A stretch of DNA of 64,000 nt from Herpetosiphonaceae bacterium (GCA_026003835.1 BPHZ01000005.1:124001-188000), one strand, 5' to 3'; shown: positions 26,790-37,427, counted from the stretch's first letter. The notes: a model not told the origin generated them from the letters alone. Numbers and translations are program-made.

Positions 26790-27620
26790 TCAGGCTCCCG
26801 CCAGGACGCCGACGCATAGCGCAACTGTGGCGCCGACAAGGGTGCTAAGGAAGTTGACAGCATCGTTGTCGAGCCAGCGCCAGCCGCGTAGAGCGATGGT
26901 CGATGTGCCGCAGGTGTGTACCATGCGCTCTGTCTCGCGAGCGCAGTGTGGGCAGTAACGGATGGACTGAACTGTTGCGCCGAGCAGGCTATCGAACAGC
27001 GCTCCGGCTAGCCCGGCCAGGAGCCCTGCGGGGATCATCCACCAGCGCGGTTCGACACTGGCACCAAACCCCGCAGAGGTGAACGCCAGCGCTGCCAGCC
27101 CCAATGCCAGCCCTCCTCCAGCAGCAGCCAGGGTTCCCAGCGATGAGATAGCCCCGGAGGTCCCCGGCTCAACACGCCGGCCGGTTGTCACCAACCGCGG
27201 GGCGCTCCGGCTCAGGACGCCCAGCTCTGTAGCCCACGTGTCAGCGGCAGCCGTTGCCAGCGCGCCCATCCCTGCGGCGAAAAGCAGCGCCGACGGCTCC
27301 AGAGCATAGAGGACAGCCAGCCCCGCAGAGGCGCCGCCATTGGCAAGGGCCTGCCAGAGATCGCGGCGGTTGCCCTTGGCGAATTTTTCGCCGGCAAGTC
27401 GCTCCTTGAGCCCTTCGCGGTAATGTGAGAGAGCGCTGGAGAGCGTAAAAAAGACGATCACCTGGAAGCCCCAGGCCCAGCCGCCGAGTCCAAAGGTCGC
27501 CGTCCCAATGATGACAGCGCCAAGCCAGCCGCCGGCTGTGAGCGAGCCCCGCCGGTAGGCGATAGCGCCGATGAGCAGACTGAGGCCCAGGCCAAGCAAG
27601 ATACGTGAGAGCTCGATCAT
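26790..27620 (-). CDS. DUF92 family integral membrane protein
   Basis: A 276-residue membrane protein with seven or so helices and DUF92 hallmarks: 'GSLTAGGWLGAVIIGTATFGLGG', 'RRDLWQALANGGASA', 'ADTWATELGVLS' and 'GAISSLGTLAAAGGG'. A loop with 'CPHCARETERMVHTCG' provides a Cys/His cluster. Plant relatives (VTE6) act on phytyl phosphate, so a polyprenyl-phosphate or lipid-head-group role is possible but inferred. Neighbouring minus-strand genes (SRPBCC, flavoproteins) show no clear functional link. Confidence 0.85.
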   Translation of the reverse strand: MIELSRILLGLGLSLLIGAIAYRRGSLTAGGWLGAVIIGTATFGLGGWAWGFQVIVFFTLSSALSHYREGLKERLAGEKFAKGNRRDLWQALANGGASAGLAVLYALEPSALLFAAGMGALATAAADTWATELGVLSRSAPRLVTTGRRVEPGTSGAISSLGTLAAAGGGLALGLAALAFTSAGFGASVEPRWWMIPAGLLAGLAGALFDSLLGATVQSIRYCPHCARETERMVHTCGTSTIALRGWRWLDNDAVNFLSTLVGATVALCVGVLAGA

Positions 27621-27672
27621 TCTTTGTGCACGGGCGTGACGCTACCGCGCCCCTAGCCGAACCCGGAAACAG

Positions 27673-28116
27673 TTAGCCTTGCGCCAGGCGTTCAGCGCGC
27701 CGCAACGACTCCTCCATCTCGGAGGCGATATCGCGCTCCAGCGCCGTGAGCGCATGACGCCCGCCCAGCCGGCTAAAGGGCTTGAGCATTGCGCCGAAGT
27801 CGATCCGTAGCTGAGCTGAAACGTGGGTTGCAGTGCCCTCAGGACGGAGTTGCCAGCGTGCCAGCACCAGCAGCGGGCGCTGCGCCTCGAAGACGATCTC
27901 GCTGGACATGACCCGAAAGATGCCGGGGTAGCGCTGCGCGCCCGGCAGCCCAACAGAGATATGGGCCACGACCGGGATCTCGCTACCATCTCGCTTGCCG
28001 ATCTCAACACGCTTGATGCGTGGGAGGAGCTGTGGCAGGTTGATGGGATTGGACAGCAGCCGGTGGAGTGTATCAATAGCTACCTGGAGGGTCTGCTGGC
28101 GTTCGACGTTGATCAT
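27673..28116 (-). CDS. SRPBCC/polyketide-cyclase-like protein
   Basis: A 147-residue START/SRPBCC-fold protein. It opens 'QQTLQVAIDTLHRLLSNPINLPQLLPRIKRVEIG', the common 'pasevVwdlLsdp' pattern, with the mid-sheet 'LVLARWQLRPEGTATHVSAQLRIDFG' and C-terminal helix 'ERDIASEMEESLRRAERLA'. These proteins bind hydrophobic ligands or act as cyclases. Its ATG overlaps the stop of the upstream flavoprotein gene by 4 nt, so it is translationally coupled. Ligand unknown. Confidence 0.75.
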   Translation of the reverse strand: MINVERQQTLQVAIDTLHRLLSNPINLPQLLPRIKRVEIGKRDGSEIPVVAHISVGLPGAQRYPGIFRVMSSEIVFEAQRPLLVLARWQLRPEGTATHVSAQLRIDFGAMLKPFSRLGGRHALTALERDIASEMEESLRRAERLAQG

Positions 28117-28529
28117 GACTTCTCCTCAACGCGGGCCTGCACATCTACGAGGTGTAAACGAAACAGCCGCCTGGGTGCTGGCGGGCGCCAGATATGCCAC
28201 TCGTCGCCATAGCGGGCTTGCAGCAGATCCAGCCCTTTATCACGTTCAGCCGGATCTGTCACTTCGGAGGGTTGCGCCAGCGCAGTGATCGTACGGTATG
28301 AAAAGTCGGGCTGAATCGAGTCCGCTTCAAGGCCGGGGCGCGCCTGATTTGCGGCAAGCAGCGCCGCCAGCCGCCCATCTCCGACGGCGATCATCACATC
28401 GACGCCGTCCAGAGCGAACGCCAGCGGCACGATATAGCATTCATCCCTATCGGCATCGTAGCAGGCAATGCGTATGAAGCGGAAGCCGGCAAGCAGCTCC
28501 TGAGCCTCACCGCCGAAGAAGATCTGCAT
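28113..28529 (-). CDS. Split-barrel (pyridoxamine 5'-phosphate oxidase-like) protein
   Basis: About 138 residues from the ATG at 28529, preceded by AAGGAG. The fold pattern 'FRFIRIACYDADRDECYIVPLAFALDGVDVMIAVGDGRLAALLAANQARPG' resembles FMN-binding PNPOx-like split barrels ('yvvPv.f..dg..iyf.t..g'). Sequence conservation is low. The gene overlaps the preceding flavoprotein gene by about 20 nt. It may be an FMN or F420 protein, or a non-catalytic partner of the adjacent one. Confidence 0.6.
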   Translation of the reverse strand: MQIFFGGEAQELLAGFRFIRIACYDADRDECYIVPLAFALDGVDVMIAVGDGRLAALLAANQARPGLEADSIQPDFSYRTITALAQPSEVTDPAERDKGLDLLQARYGDEWHIWRPPAPRRLFRLHLVDVQARVEEKS

Positions 28530-29049
28530 CCGGCAACTCCTTGCTGACATGCAACCCGCTCTGTATCGATTGATTGCTGGCCGTTAGAGCGGTGCGGAAC
28601 CTGCGACCGCTGGCCCGCTCAATGGCGATGCAGCCGACAGTCGCGCCGCTGAGGGCGCGCCTTATGCCCGCCGGCCCCTGGCGCAGCGCTGCCTGCGCCT
28701 GTGCCAGCACCTGTCTGGCAAACGCCAGCCGGTACTTTTCTGCGAGCAACAGCAGTGCCTCGGCTCGCGTAGAGCGCCCCTGTACGTCGCTATAGCGGCC
28801 AACGGCGAGGACGCTGATCCACTCATCACCGCGATCCTCATCGGCCTGAAGGGTCACGCCTGAGGGGTGGGCCCGCAGAGTCTCCAGTTTGTTGCCGGGC
28901 TGGCTGATAAAGAAGATGCGCCCGCCGCCATAGGCGAAGAGCAGTGGAGTCACACGCACACTACGGGTGCGCGGATCGTACAGGGTCAGGCGACCGACTG
29001 GCGCCTGCTGGAGGAATGCGAAGATATCATCGGCGCTTAGTCGTTCCAT
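28507..29049 (-). CDS. Pyridoxamine 5'-phosphate oxidase-family flavoprotein
   Basis: A 180-residue split-barrel protein: 'FLQQAPVGRLTLYDPRTRSVRVTPLLFAYGGGRIFFISQPGNKLETLRAHPSGVTLQADE' matches the FMN-binding PNPOx core. Residues 95-180 add a helical tail including 'GCIAIERASGRRF'. The family ranges from PLP synthesis to heme or F420-dependent reductions, so the reaction cannot be fixed. It begins 7 nt after the 50-residue small gene and continues into an overlapping second split-barrel gene. Confidence 0.75.
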   Translation of the reverse strand: MERLSADDIFAFLQQAPVGRLTLYDPRTRSVRVTPLLFAYGGGRIFFISQPGNKLETLRAHPSGVTLQADEDRGDEWISVLAVGRYSDVQGRSTRAEALLLLAEKYRLAFARQVLAQAQAALRQGPAGIRRALSGATVGCIAIERASGRRFRTALTASNQSIQSGLHVSKELPDADLLRR

Positions 29050-29055
29050 ATGTGC

Positions 29056-29208
29056 TCACTCGATAACAATCCGGCGCTCTCGCTCCGCTCGCTCTGCCGG
29101 GCTGTAGCCCGTCGCCGCGCAGAAGAGCGCTGCCGCAAAGACCAGCGCCTCCTTGCCCAGTCGCTGTAGGGCGAATCGCGCTGTTGTCCTTCGCTTGGGT
29201 CGATCCAT
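29056..29208 (-). CDS. Short 50-residue hydrophobic protein
   Basis: It runs from the ATG at 29206-29208 to the TGA at 29056 and begins 'MDRPKRRTTARFALQR'. A weakly hydrophobic helix 'ALVFAAALFCAATGY' lies at residues 21-35, with a charged tail after it. GGAGGAAGCTA directly precedes the start. The start overlaps the TAA of the comB gene (TAATG), a coupling arrangement. It is seven bases from the flavoprotein gene. A longer overlapping frame at 29233-29027 lacks such a start site. No family recognised. Confidence 0.55.
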   Translation of the reverse strand: MDRPKRRTTARFALQRLGKEALVFAAALFCAATGYSPAERAERERRIVIE

Positions 29209-29972
29209 TAGCTTCCTCCATCGAATCGTTCAAAGTGATCGCCGCGCATCACCGGGACCGCATGATAGAGATTGAGCTGGGCTGCATGCCGGACGTCCTC
29301 TGGAAAGCCCATGGCTCGCAGCTCGTGCCCCGACTCGCACTCCCATAGCAGTTCGCTCAGCATTTCCCGGCTGCCGGCGAATGCCGTCTCGCACACAAGA
29401 GCCTCCGGCGACTTCGTCTCGCGCAAGTACGAGAGGATCGCGCCCGCGCCGAGATAGTCTTCAATTGCCACACGCAACACGCCGTCCTCATCGGGCTGGC
29501 GGCGCTCGCCTGCGGCAAGCACTGTGACGGAGAGTGCCGTCGTCGCAAGCAACTGTGTGATGGTATCGGCCACCGCCTGCGCATTCAGCAGCGCTGCGGT
29601 GAACATGAAGGGTACCTGGTGAGCGTAGCGGCTGCATGTTGCTCCATTAGGCGAACGGAGCGCTACCCGTGTCCCCGGCGCGATCCCAATATAGGTCAAT
29701 GGGGAGAGCGAGAAACGCCCATGCTGTGGGACCTGCCGGCGGCCGACTGCTGTCTCGGCGCCAATGCGCTGCGCAAAAACTGCGAGATCATCCTGCTCGC
29801 TGCATGGAGCGATTTGCCCCCCGTAGTGGATTGCCGTCACCGTCGCCGATGAAAAGCTGAGCGTGTCGACGACCACCAGAATATCGCCGCGTTCGGCGGC
29901 TCGCCGGGCGCCGCCGCGCCCCCAGTCAAGCCTGCAGCGGTATGAAGCTTGAGAGAATCGATCGGCGTTCAT
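29208..29972 (-). CDS. comB: ComB-family 2-phosphosulfolactate phosphatase-like protein
   Basis: A 254-residue ComB-fold protein: 'GDILVVVDTLSFSSATVTAIHYGG', 'LRSPNGATCSRYA', 'VLAAGERR.PDEDGVLRVAIEDYLGAGAIL' and 'FPEDVRHAAQLNLYHAVPVM' all follow the family. In methanogens ComB dephosphorylates phosphosulfolactate on the way to coenzyme M; in bacteria without that pathway the substrate is uncertain. It begins 6 nt after selD and is probably in its operon, although no sulfolactate genes are nearby. Confidence 0.85.
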   Translation of the reverse strand: MNADRFSQASYRCRLDWGRGGARRAAERGDILVVVDTLSFSSATVTAIHYGGQIAPCSEQDDLAVFAQRIGAETAVGRRQVPQHGRFSLSPLTYIGIAPGTRVALRSPNGATCSRYAHQVPFMFTAALLNAQAVADTITQLLATTALSVTVLAAGERRQPDEDGVLRVAIEDYLGAGAILSYLRETKSPEALVCETAFAGSREMLSELLWECESGHELRAMGFPEDVRHAAQLNLYHAVPVMRGDHFERFDGGS

Positions 29973-29978
29973 GATGTC

Positions 29979-31028
29979 CTACGGCCCGACCACCAGGCCC
30001 TCGCCCTGCTCGACAGCGCCAACCTCCCAGCATGCCTGGCCCTCCTCACGGCAGCGGCGCAGGAGCGCATCGGCGCGATCGCGCGGTAGCGCGAAAAGCA
30101 GCCCGCCGGAGGTCTGCGGATCGAACAGCACGGTGAGCAGTGCATCCTGCACGTCCGGCTCGACCGCCAGGATACCTGTGTTGAGCAGATAGTCGCGGTT
30201 GCGGGCGCCTCCTCCTGGCAGAAAACCCTGGTCGGCGTAGGTCAGGGCGCCAGGCAGCAGCGGTACGGCGCCGGCCGAGAAGCGTAGTCTGGCGCCGCTG
30301 TTGCGCGCCATCTCCGCGGCATGTCCCAGCAGCCCGAAGCCGGTGATATCGGTAGCGCTATGGATGCCGCCAATCTCTGCCGCCAGTTCTGCCGCGCGCC
30401 TGTTGAGCTGCAGCATACTCTCGACTGCTGCTTCCATATGAGCTGGCTCGGCCGCATCGCGTTTCAGCGCCGTAGTCACCACGCCGGTCCCCAATGGCTT
30501 GGTTAGCAGCAGCACGTCGCCGGGCTGTGCTCCGCCCTTTGGGGTGATCTGCGCCGGATGGACCAGGCCGGTAACGCACAGGCCATACTTCGGCTCGGGG
30601 TCGGTTACGGTATGGCCGCCGACCAGCACTGCCCCCGCCTCGGCGACCTTATCGGCGCCTCCCTGAAAGACGGCGGAGATCAGCGCCGGCGGGATATTGG
30701 CGGGGAAGCCGGCGATGGCCAGCGCCAGGATCGGCCGCCCGCCCATGGCGTAGACATCACTCAGCGCGTTGGCCGCAGCAATAGCGCCGAAGGTGTAGGG
30801 ATCGTCCACAATCGGCGTAAAAAAGTCGACAGTCTGGACCAGCGCCTGATCTGGGGCCAGGCGATAGACTGCGGCATCATCGCTGATGTCTAGCCCGATC
30901 AGTAGATCGGGATGTGACTGGAGTTTGAGCGGACGCAGAACCTGCGCCAGGGCCTCCGGGCCCAGTTTCGACGCTCAACCCGCGCAGGCGACCAGCGAGG
31001 TCAGCCTGATCTCATCGCGCGATTGCAT
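29979..31028 (-). CDS. selD: Selenophosphate synthase, selenoprotein with Sec at residue 18
   Basis: The simple open frame starts at 30809, but the upstream sequence continues in frame through a TGA (30975-30977) to the ATG at 31028, giving 349 residues. The N-terminus reads 'RLTSLVACAG-U-ASKLGPEALAQVL', aligning the UGA with the catalytic Cys of the 'G-C/U-AxK' motif. Past it, 'LLIGLDISDDAAVYRL' and 'VQTVDFFTPIVDDPYTFG' are normal SelD. Later motifs include 'GGHTVTDPEPKYG', 'TDITGFGLLGH' and 'FDPQTSGGLLF'. The enzyme makes selenophosphate from selenide and ATP. A hairpin just after the UGA resembles a bacterial SECIS. Annotated from the first ATG after the UGA it would be wrongly truncated by 73 residues. 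The genome should also carry selA/selB/selC. Confidence 0.88.
30950..30977 (-). promoter_or_regulatory. Candidate bacterial SECIS element with UGA codon in selD
   Basis: On the minus strand the UGA (30977-30975) is followed by 11 nt and then GGGCC-CGGA-GGCCC (30963-30950), a 5-bp G/C stem with a G-containing tetraloop. The loop starts 16 nt after the UGA, inside the spacing usually seen for SelB-recognised hairpins. The pairing is exact; function is inferred. Confidence 0.6.
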
Positions 31029-31065
31029 ATTCGTACCTGATTCCGTGTAAAAACACCTTTGCTTT

Positions 31066-31074
31066 ATTGTAGCA
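31066..31074 (-). promoter_or_regulatory. Extended -10 promoter upstream of selD
   Basis: On the minus strand TGCTACAAT (31074-31066) lies 38 nt before the reconstructed selD ATG. This supports transcription starting upstream of the Sec-containing N-terminus rather than at the internal ATG. Confidence 0.5.
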
Positions 31075-31140
31075 CGCGTTGGAGACGAAGCCGTCAACGG
31101 CGCACAACAAAAAAAGCCGATCGTGTCCGTTCTCGTGGTT

Positions 31141-31205
31141 GACTACACCAACGTTGATGGGGTGATTTGGAAGGGCAAACCCTTCCTCCTCCCTCTTTCC
31201 TCAGC
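31141..31205 (-). repeat. Dispersed hairpin repeat, copy B
   Basis: Read on the minus strand: GAGGAAAGAGGGAGG, then a perfect GGAAGGG-TTTG-CCCTTCC hairpin, then ATCACCCCATCAACGTTGG. It has the same order of elements as copies C and D, and lies in the selD-ligA gap. Confidence 0.55.
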
Positions 31206-31265
31206 ATGTTTCCAGTGGTGGTCCTCGAGGAGGAAGAGCTGTTTGCCTCTCCAACCCCTTGTTTG

Positions 31266-33480
<2,215 letters not shown>

Positions 33481-33589
33481 AGATCACTGATCGCATCCTC
33501 TGTGCCTTGACGCCCGATCACAACCTATGGTACAGTGCCGGTGCGATTGCTTGAGTGATACGGAGCAATAAGAGGCAGGAGGAGCGACG

Positions 33590-34408
33590 GTGGCTCGAGC
33601 AGATTCAGCGATTGGAAGAAGGTATATCCTGTGGATCGCCCTCGGCTTGATCCTCTCGGCGCTACTGGCGGCCTGTGGCGGAGGCAGCCAGCCAGCCGGG
33701 CAGGCCCCGGCAACGCTCGCCGCAGATGCCCCTACGACCACTGCGCTGCCCTCTGCGACGCGCGCTGCGACACAGACGCCATCACCGACGATCGCCAGGC
33801 CGACCGCTACCCCTATGGAGGCGCCAACCCCGACTCTGGAGCCGACGGTAACGCCAAATCCATCCCCCACGACCGCCGCAGTGCAGCTCGATGTCCCGGC
33901 GTTACACACGGGCTCCGCGCCGCCGACAGCCGCCTCAGCGCAGACGAGCAACGTCGATGATCCACTGCTGCCTGTTCGGCTGGTCATCCCGAGCCTGGGC
34001 ATCGATTACAAACCGATTCCGGTTGGACTTGATGAGAGTCGTATCCCGATCGTTCCCAAGCATGACGTTGGCTGGTACACGTACAGTGCCAGGCCTGGAC
34101 AGGGAGATAACGTTGTCTTTTGGGGCCATGTGCTGCGTTGGAAGGACAGCCCGCATATACCCGCACCCTTTGCGGCCCTCAAAGATGTTCAGATCGGCGC
34201 GCAGCTGATCATCTACACTGCCGACGGCGCCGCCCATTCCTACAGAATTAGCCGGGTTGTATGGGCGAGGCCCGAAGAGGTGCAGTATATTTTGCCGACG
34301 GGTAGCGAGCAGGTGACGCTGGTTTCGTGCATTGGCGATAAGGTTATCCTCAACGGCTCACTTGAGATGAGCCACCGCCAGATCACTATTGCTGTGCCCG
34401 AAGAGTAG
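33590..34408 (+). CDS. Lipoprotein-anchored sortase
   Basis: A 272-residue protein with a GTG start after GCAGGAGGAGC. A lipoprotein signal (lipobox Leu-Ala-Ala-Cys29) is followed by a Thr/Pro-rich linker of about 90 residues, then a sortase domain. The catalytic triad is visible as His180 ('FWGHVLRW'), Cys247 ('TLVSCIGD') and Arg263 ('SHRQITI'). Sortases join LPxTG-type proteins to acceptor groups; here the enzyme would be held by lipid rather than a membrane helix. No sorting-signal substrate is evident nearby, so it is a housekeeping or class E/F-like enzyme. Confidence 0.88.
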   Translation: MARADSAIGRRYILWIALGLILSALLAACGGGSQPAGQAPATLAADAPTTTALPSATRAATQTPSPTIARPTATPMEAPTPTLEPTVTPNPSPTTAAVQLDVPALHTGSAPPTAASAQTSNVDDPLLPVRLVIPSLGIDYKPIPVGLDESRIPIVPKHDVGWYTYSARPGQGDNVVFWGHVLRWKDSPHIPAPFAALKDVQIGAQLIIYTADGAAHSYRISRVVWARPEEVQYILPTGSEQVTLVSCIGDKVILNGSLEMSHRQITIAVPEE

Positions 34409-34485
34409 AATCGCCACGGAGGCACACAGACATGGAGCAAATGGGCAAACCTCCATGCCGCTGTGGCCTCCGTCGTCCAATGCCT

Positions 34486-34827
34486 CTACGTGTCCGCAGG
34501 CGGGCTGCCGGTCGTCTCCCCTGAGCTGAAAGCCAGCTCGCTCAGGATCTGATGGGCGCGCTCGACCTGTGAGGCGCGAACGTAGAGCCGCACAACCCCA
34601 AAGCTGCCGACTGTCAGCCCGTACACGGCGCCCAGGGTATTGGGTCGCAGGATGACCTCGATACCCTCCTGCTCAAGGATGCCGCGGGCAATCTCGGCGT
34701 TCAACGGCCCATCGATCGTCCCTAACAGCACGAATGGATCCCCAGATCCATTCCGCGCAACGTCGGAGAGCGCCTGGTTGATCTCACGCTCCAGCTCCGG
34801 GTTACGCCAATAGATCGCCGCGGCCAT
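34486..34827 (-). CDS. DUF2007-like small protein
   Basis: A 113-residue cytosolic protein. 'FVLLGTIDGPLNAEIARGILEQEGIEVILRPNTLGAVYGLTVGSFGVVRLYVRASQVERAHQIL' fits DUF2007 ('putative signal transducing protein', PII-like ferredoxin fold) with its 'gpleAelirs.Legagi' pattern. It is 21 nt from the end of secF and may be the last gene of the secD-secF transcript. Confidence 0.75.
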   Translation of the reverse strand: MAAAIYWRNPELEREINQALSDVARNGSGDPFVLLGTIDGPLNAEIARGILEQEGIEVILRPNTLGAVYGLTVGSFGVVRLYVRASQVERAHQILSELAFSSGETTGSPPADT

Positions 34828-34848
34828 ACGATCCTCCAGCGCTGCGTC

Positions 34849-35820
34849 TTAAGCTGTCGCTGCCCGCCGCTTTTCGCGGCCCAGGAACCGGCCGAGCTCG
34901 CCGTTTTCCCAAACTACGAGCAGCTGGGCCGCGTTGAAGATCGATGAGTATGTGCCGCTGATCAGACCGATGGTCAGGATCAAAATAAAGTGACGAATGG
35001 TCTCGCCGCCGAAAAGCAGCACTGCCAGCAGCGTGAAGAGCGTTGTCATCTGTGTATTGATGGAGCGAACCAGCGTTTGCACCAGGCTGTGGTTGACAAC
35101 CTCTTCAAAGGGCGTTCCCGGCATGCGGCGCACATTCTCGCGCACGCGGTCGAAGACAACGATAGTATCGTGCACTGAGAAGCTGATGACGGTAAGCAGC
35201 GCCGTCAGAAAGAGCGCATCGACCTCCAGTCCGATGAGGCGGCCAAGGATCGCGGCTATGCCGACGACGAGGAGAACGTCGTGCAGCATCGCTATGAGTG
35301 CGCAAATGCCGTAGCGGATTGGGTGTGGCGCTTTGCGAAATGCCAGCGTTAGATAGGCCAGGATCGCGACTGAGGCGCCCAGCACGGCGATGATCGCGGC
35401 CCGCGTCGACTCGGCGCTGACAGTTGGGCCAACAGATTGAAATCGCTGCAGCTGGACGCTACCGTAGCGCTCGTTGAGATCCTGGAGGATGGCATCGCGC
35501 TCAGGGGCATTTGGATCGACAAACTTACTGCGCACGATGGCAGTGACGCCTTCCTGCGCAGCGCCGCCAGGGTCGCGCTGCACAAGCTGTGTCACCGCCT
35601 CGGGGTGACTGTGGCGCGTAAAGATCTCGTTGATTTGTTTGTCGAAGCCCTGCTCCGCCTCCTGCTTCTCCGTGAAGCGCAGCTCCCAGAGCGTGCCGCC
35701 GGCAAAGTCGATGCTTGGCCGTAAGCCCCAGGCGCCCAAGGCGATCAGTCCTGGGATAATGATCAGCAGTGAGAATGCAAAAAACCAGTAGCGTTTGCTA
35801 ACCAGGTTAAGCATTGGCAT
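34849..35820 (-). CDS. secF: Protein translocase subunit SecF
   Basis: A 323-residue SecF. It has an N-terminal helix ('WFFAFSLLIIIPGLIALGAWGLRPSIDFAGGTLWELRF' region, with the family 'G.DF.GG' motif), a periplasmic domain to about residue 130, then five membrane helices with 'ALITAVISFSVHDTIVVFDRVREN'-type sequence ('SVHDTIVVFDRVREN'). It partners SecD to pull preproteins out of SecYEG using proton motive force. It is directly downstream of secD, 27 nt away. Unlike secD its frame is intact. Confidence 0.93.
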   Translation of the reverse strand: MPMLNLVSKRYWFFAFSLLIIIPGLIALGAWGLRPSIDFAGGTLWELRFTEKQEAEQGFDKQINEIFTRHSHPEAVTQLVQRDPGGAAQEGVTAIVRSKFVDPNAPERDAILQDLNERYGSVQLQRFQSVGPTVSAESTRAAIIAVLGASVAILAYLTLAFRKAPHPIRYGICALIAMLHDVLLVVGIAAILGRLIGLEVDALFLTALLTVISFSVHDTIVVFDRVRENVRRMPGTPFEEVVNHSLVQTLVRSINTQMTTLFTLLAVLLFGGETIRHFILILTIGLISGTYSSIFNAAQLLVVWENGELGRFLGREKRRAATA

Positions 35821-35847
35821 ATTCCTCTAGGTATATCATCATCAATG

Positions 35848-37350
35848 TCAGGCCGTCACTTCAGGCTCGCGCTTTGGCCGCTCCGCGCCAAACCACCAGG
35901 GGCTGTTGAGTCCGCCGGTCTCGACGACAGCGCGCAGGAGCGTCCTGGTGACAAAGATTGCCGTAAAGAGGCTGACCACCACTCCAATCATCAGCGTTAG
36001 GGCAAAGCCCTTAATCAGGCTTACGCCAAAGCTGTTGCCGAAACCGAAGAGGATCAGGCTGGTAATAAACGTCGACGCGTTCGAGTCGCGGATCGACGGC
36101 CAGGCGTGGCGGAAGCCGTTTTCGACGGCGGCGGGAAGCGATCTGCCCAGGCGCAGCTCTTCTTTTAGGCGGGCGAAGATCAGTACATTTGCGTCTACCG
36201 CCAAGCCGATCGACAGGATGAAGCCGGCGATGCCGGGCAGGGTCAGTGTGATCGGCAGGAAGCGATAGATAGCGAACAGGATAGCAGTGTAGATCAGCAG
36301 TGCGATGACCGCCAGCAAGCCCGGTAGATGGTAGTAAAGCAGCATAAACAGCGCGACTGTCAGTAGCCCTACGATACCGGCAATCATACTGGGCGCGTAC
36401 TGATGCGTCGCCCAGCGTAGCTGTGACCTCCAGTGCGCTCTCAACCTCCAGCGCTACTGGGAGTGCGCCGTAGCGCAAACTGGTTCAGCAAGGCCTCAGC
36501 CTCGGCGCGCTGTTCGTTGGCCGGGCCGCTGCCAAAGGTGATGATTCCCTCGCCCCGGCAGTACATCGCGGATGATCGGGCTGGAGATGACCCTGTTGTC
36601 GAGAACGATCGTCAACGGCCGGCCGATATTGCGAGCGGTGAAGCTCTGGAAGGCCGTGGCGGCATCGCCGGTGAGCTTGAAGGCTACCGCCGGGCTGCCC
36701 AGCTGGTCGGAGGTCAGCAGAAGTGCGCTGCGGTCGAGATCAGCGGCCATCGGCGATGGTCTCGTAGATGACTCGGGCATTCCTGCTGCTCGCCCGCCGT
36801 AGTGGTGCCGGTCACCAGTCTGCGTCCCAGTAATGCTCTGGGTGCCCGTGATTCGTGCCGGTGCCGGTTAGGGGCTCCGTCGCGCTTGCGGCGCCGGGTT
36901 GGGCGAGCCCCGTATCAACGGGAAGGTGCGGATTCTTCGTTGTAACAGGACCGGCGTTCCCCTCCGGCAGCGGTGTGCCTTGAGGGTCGATAAACTCCAG
37001 CGAGCCGCGGCCTTTGAGCGCCTCAATCGCCTTCTGCGGGTCTTTAATGCCCGGCAACTCGACGATGATGCGTTCGCTGTTGGTGCCCGCGGTCTGCACC
37101 AACGCCTCGGAGAGGCCGAGACCATTGACGCGCTGTTCGATGGTCTTGGCGGCTGCCTCCATCAATTCTTTTGTCCACATTGGGCTCACGGGGCCTGAGC
37201 AGCACCTGGACGCCGCCCTGCAGGTCCAGGCCCAGGCGCGTGCTGACATCGCGGCCCAGCCAGTTGTTGCCCGGCGCAAAATCGATCCACCAGCGCCAGG
37301 GCGGTGACAATCAGAATAAGGATTAAACGGCTGACGGTTTGCCTGCGCAC
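35848..37350 (-). pseudogene. secD: SecD, interrupted by several frameshifts
   Basis: All parts of SecD are present in order but spread over three frames. N-terminal helix from the GTG 37350 ('RRQTVSRLILILIVTALAL'); 'STRLGLDLQGGVQVLL' (about 37.2 kb, another frame); 'IEQRVNGLGLSEALVQ...RIIVELPGIKDPQKA' (36.9-37.1 kb); 'GSPAVAFKLTGDAATAF' (36.6-36.8 kb); 'RYGALPVALEVE' (36.4 kb); and the six-helix channel domain (35848-36444). At least four single-base-type shifts are needed. The promoter, Shine-Dalgarno and downstream secF look healthy, so sequencing error is more likely than true decay. GGAGG precedes the GTG. Confidence 0.8.
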
Positions 37351-37398
37351 GGCTTTCTATTGCCTCCTTTTAAACCTGATCATATACACCGACGGGGC

Positions 37399-37427
37399 AT
37401 TATAGGGGCCGGAGGAGCGACTGTCAA
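37399..37427 (-). promoter_or_regulatory. Perfect-consensus sigma70 promoter for secD
   Basis: On the minus strand TTGACA (37427-37422), a 17-bp spacer, and TATAAT (37404-37399). Both hexamers and the spacing match the consensus exactly. Transcription would begin near 37392, about 40 nt before the secD GTG. Confidence 0.75.

Noticed and set aside
29027..29233. 68-codon minus-strand frame
   Set aside because: The overlapping 50-residue frame starting at 29208 has a far better Shine-Dalgarno and a coupled start.
30809..30809. selD start at 30809 (276-residue protein)
   Set aside because: The catalytic N-terminus would be missing; extension through the UGA gives a complete SelD.
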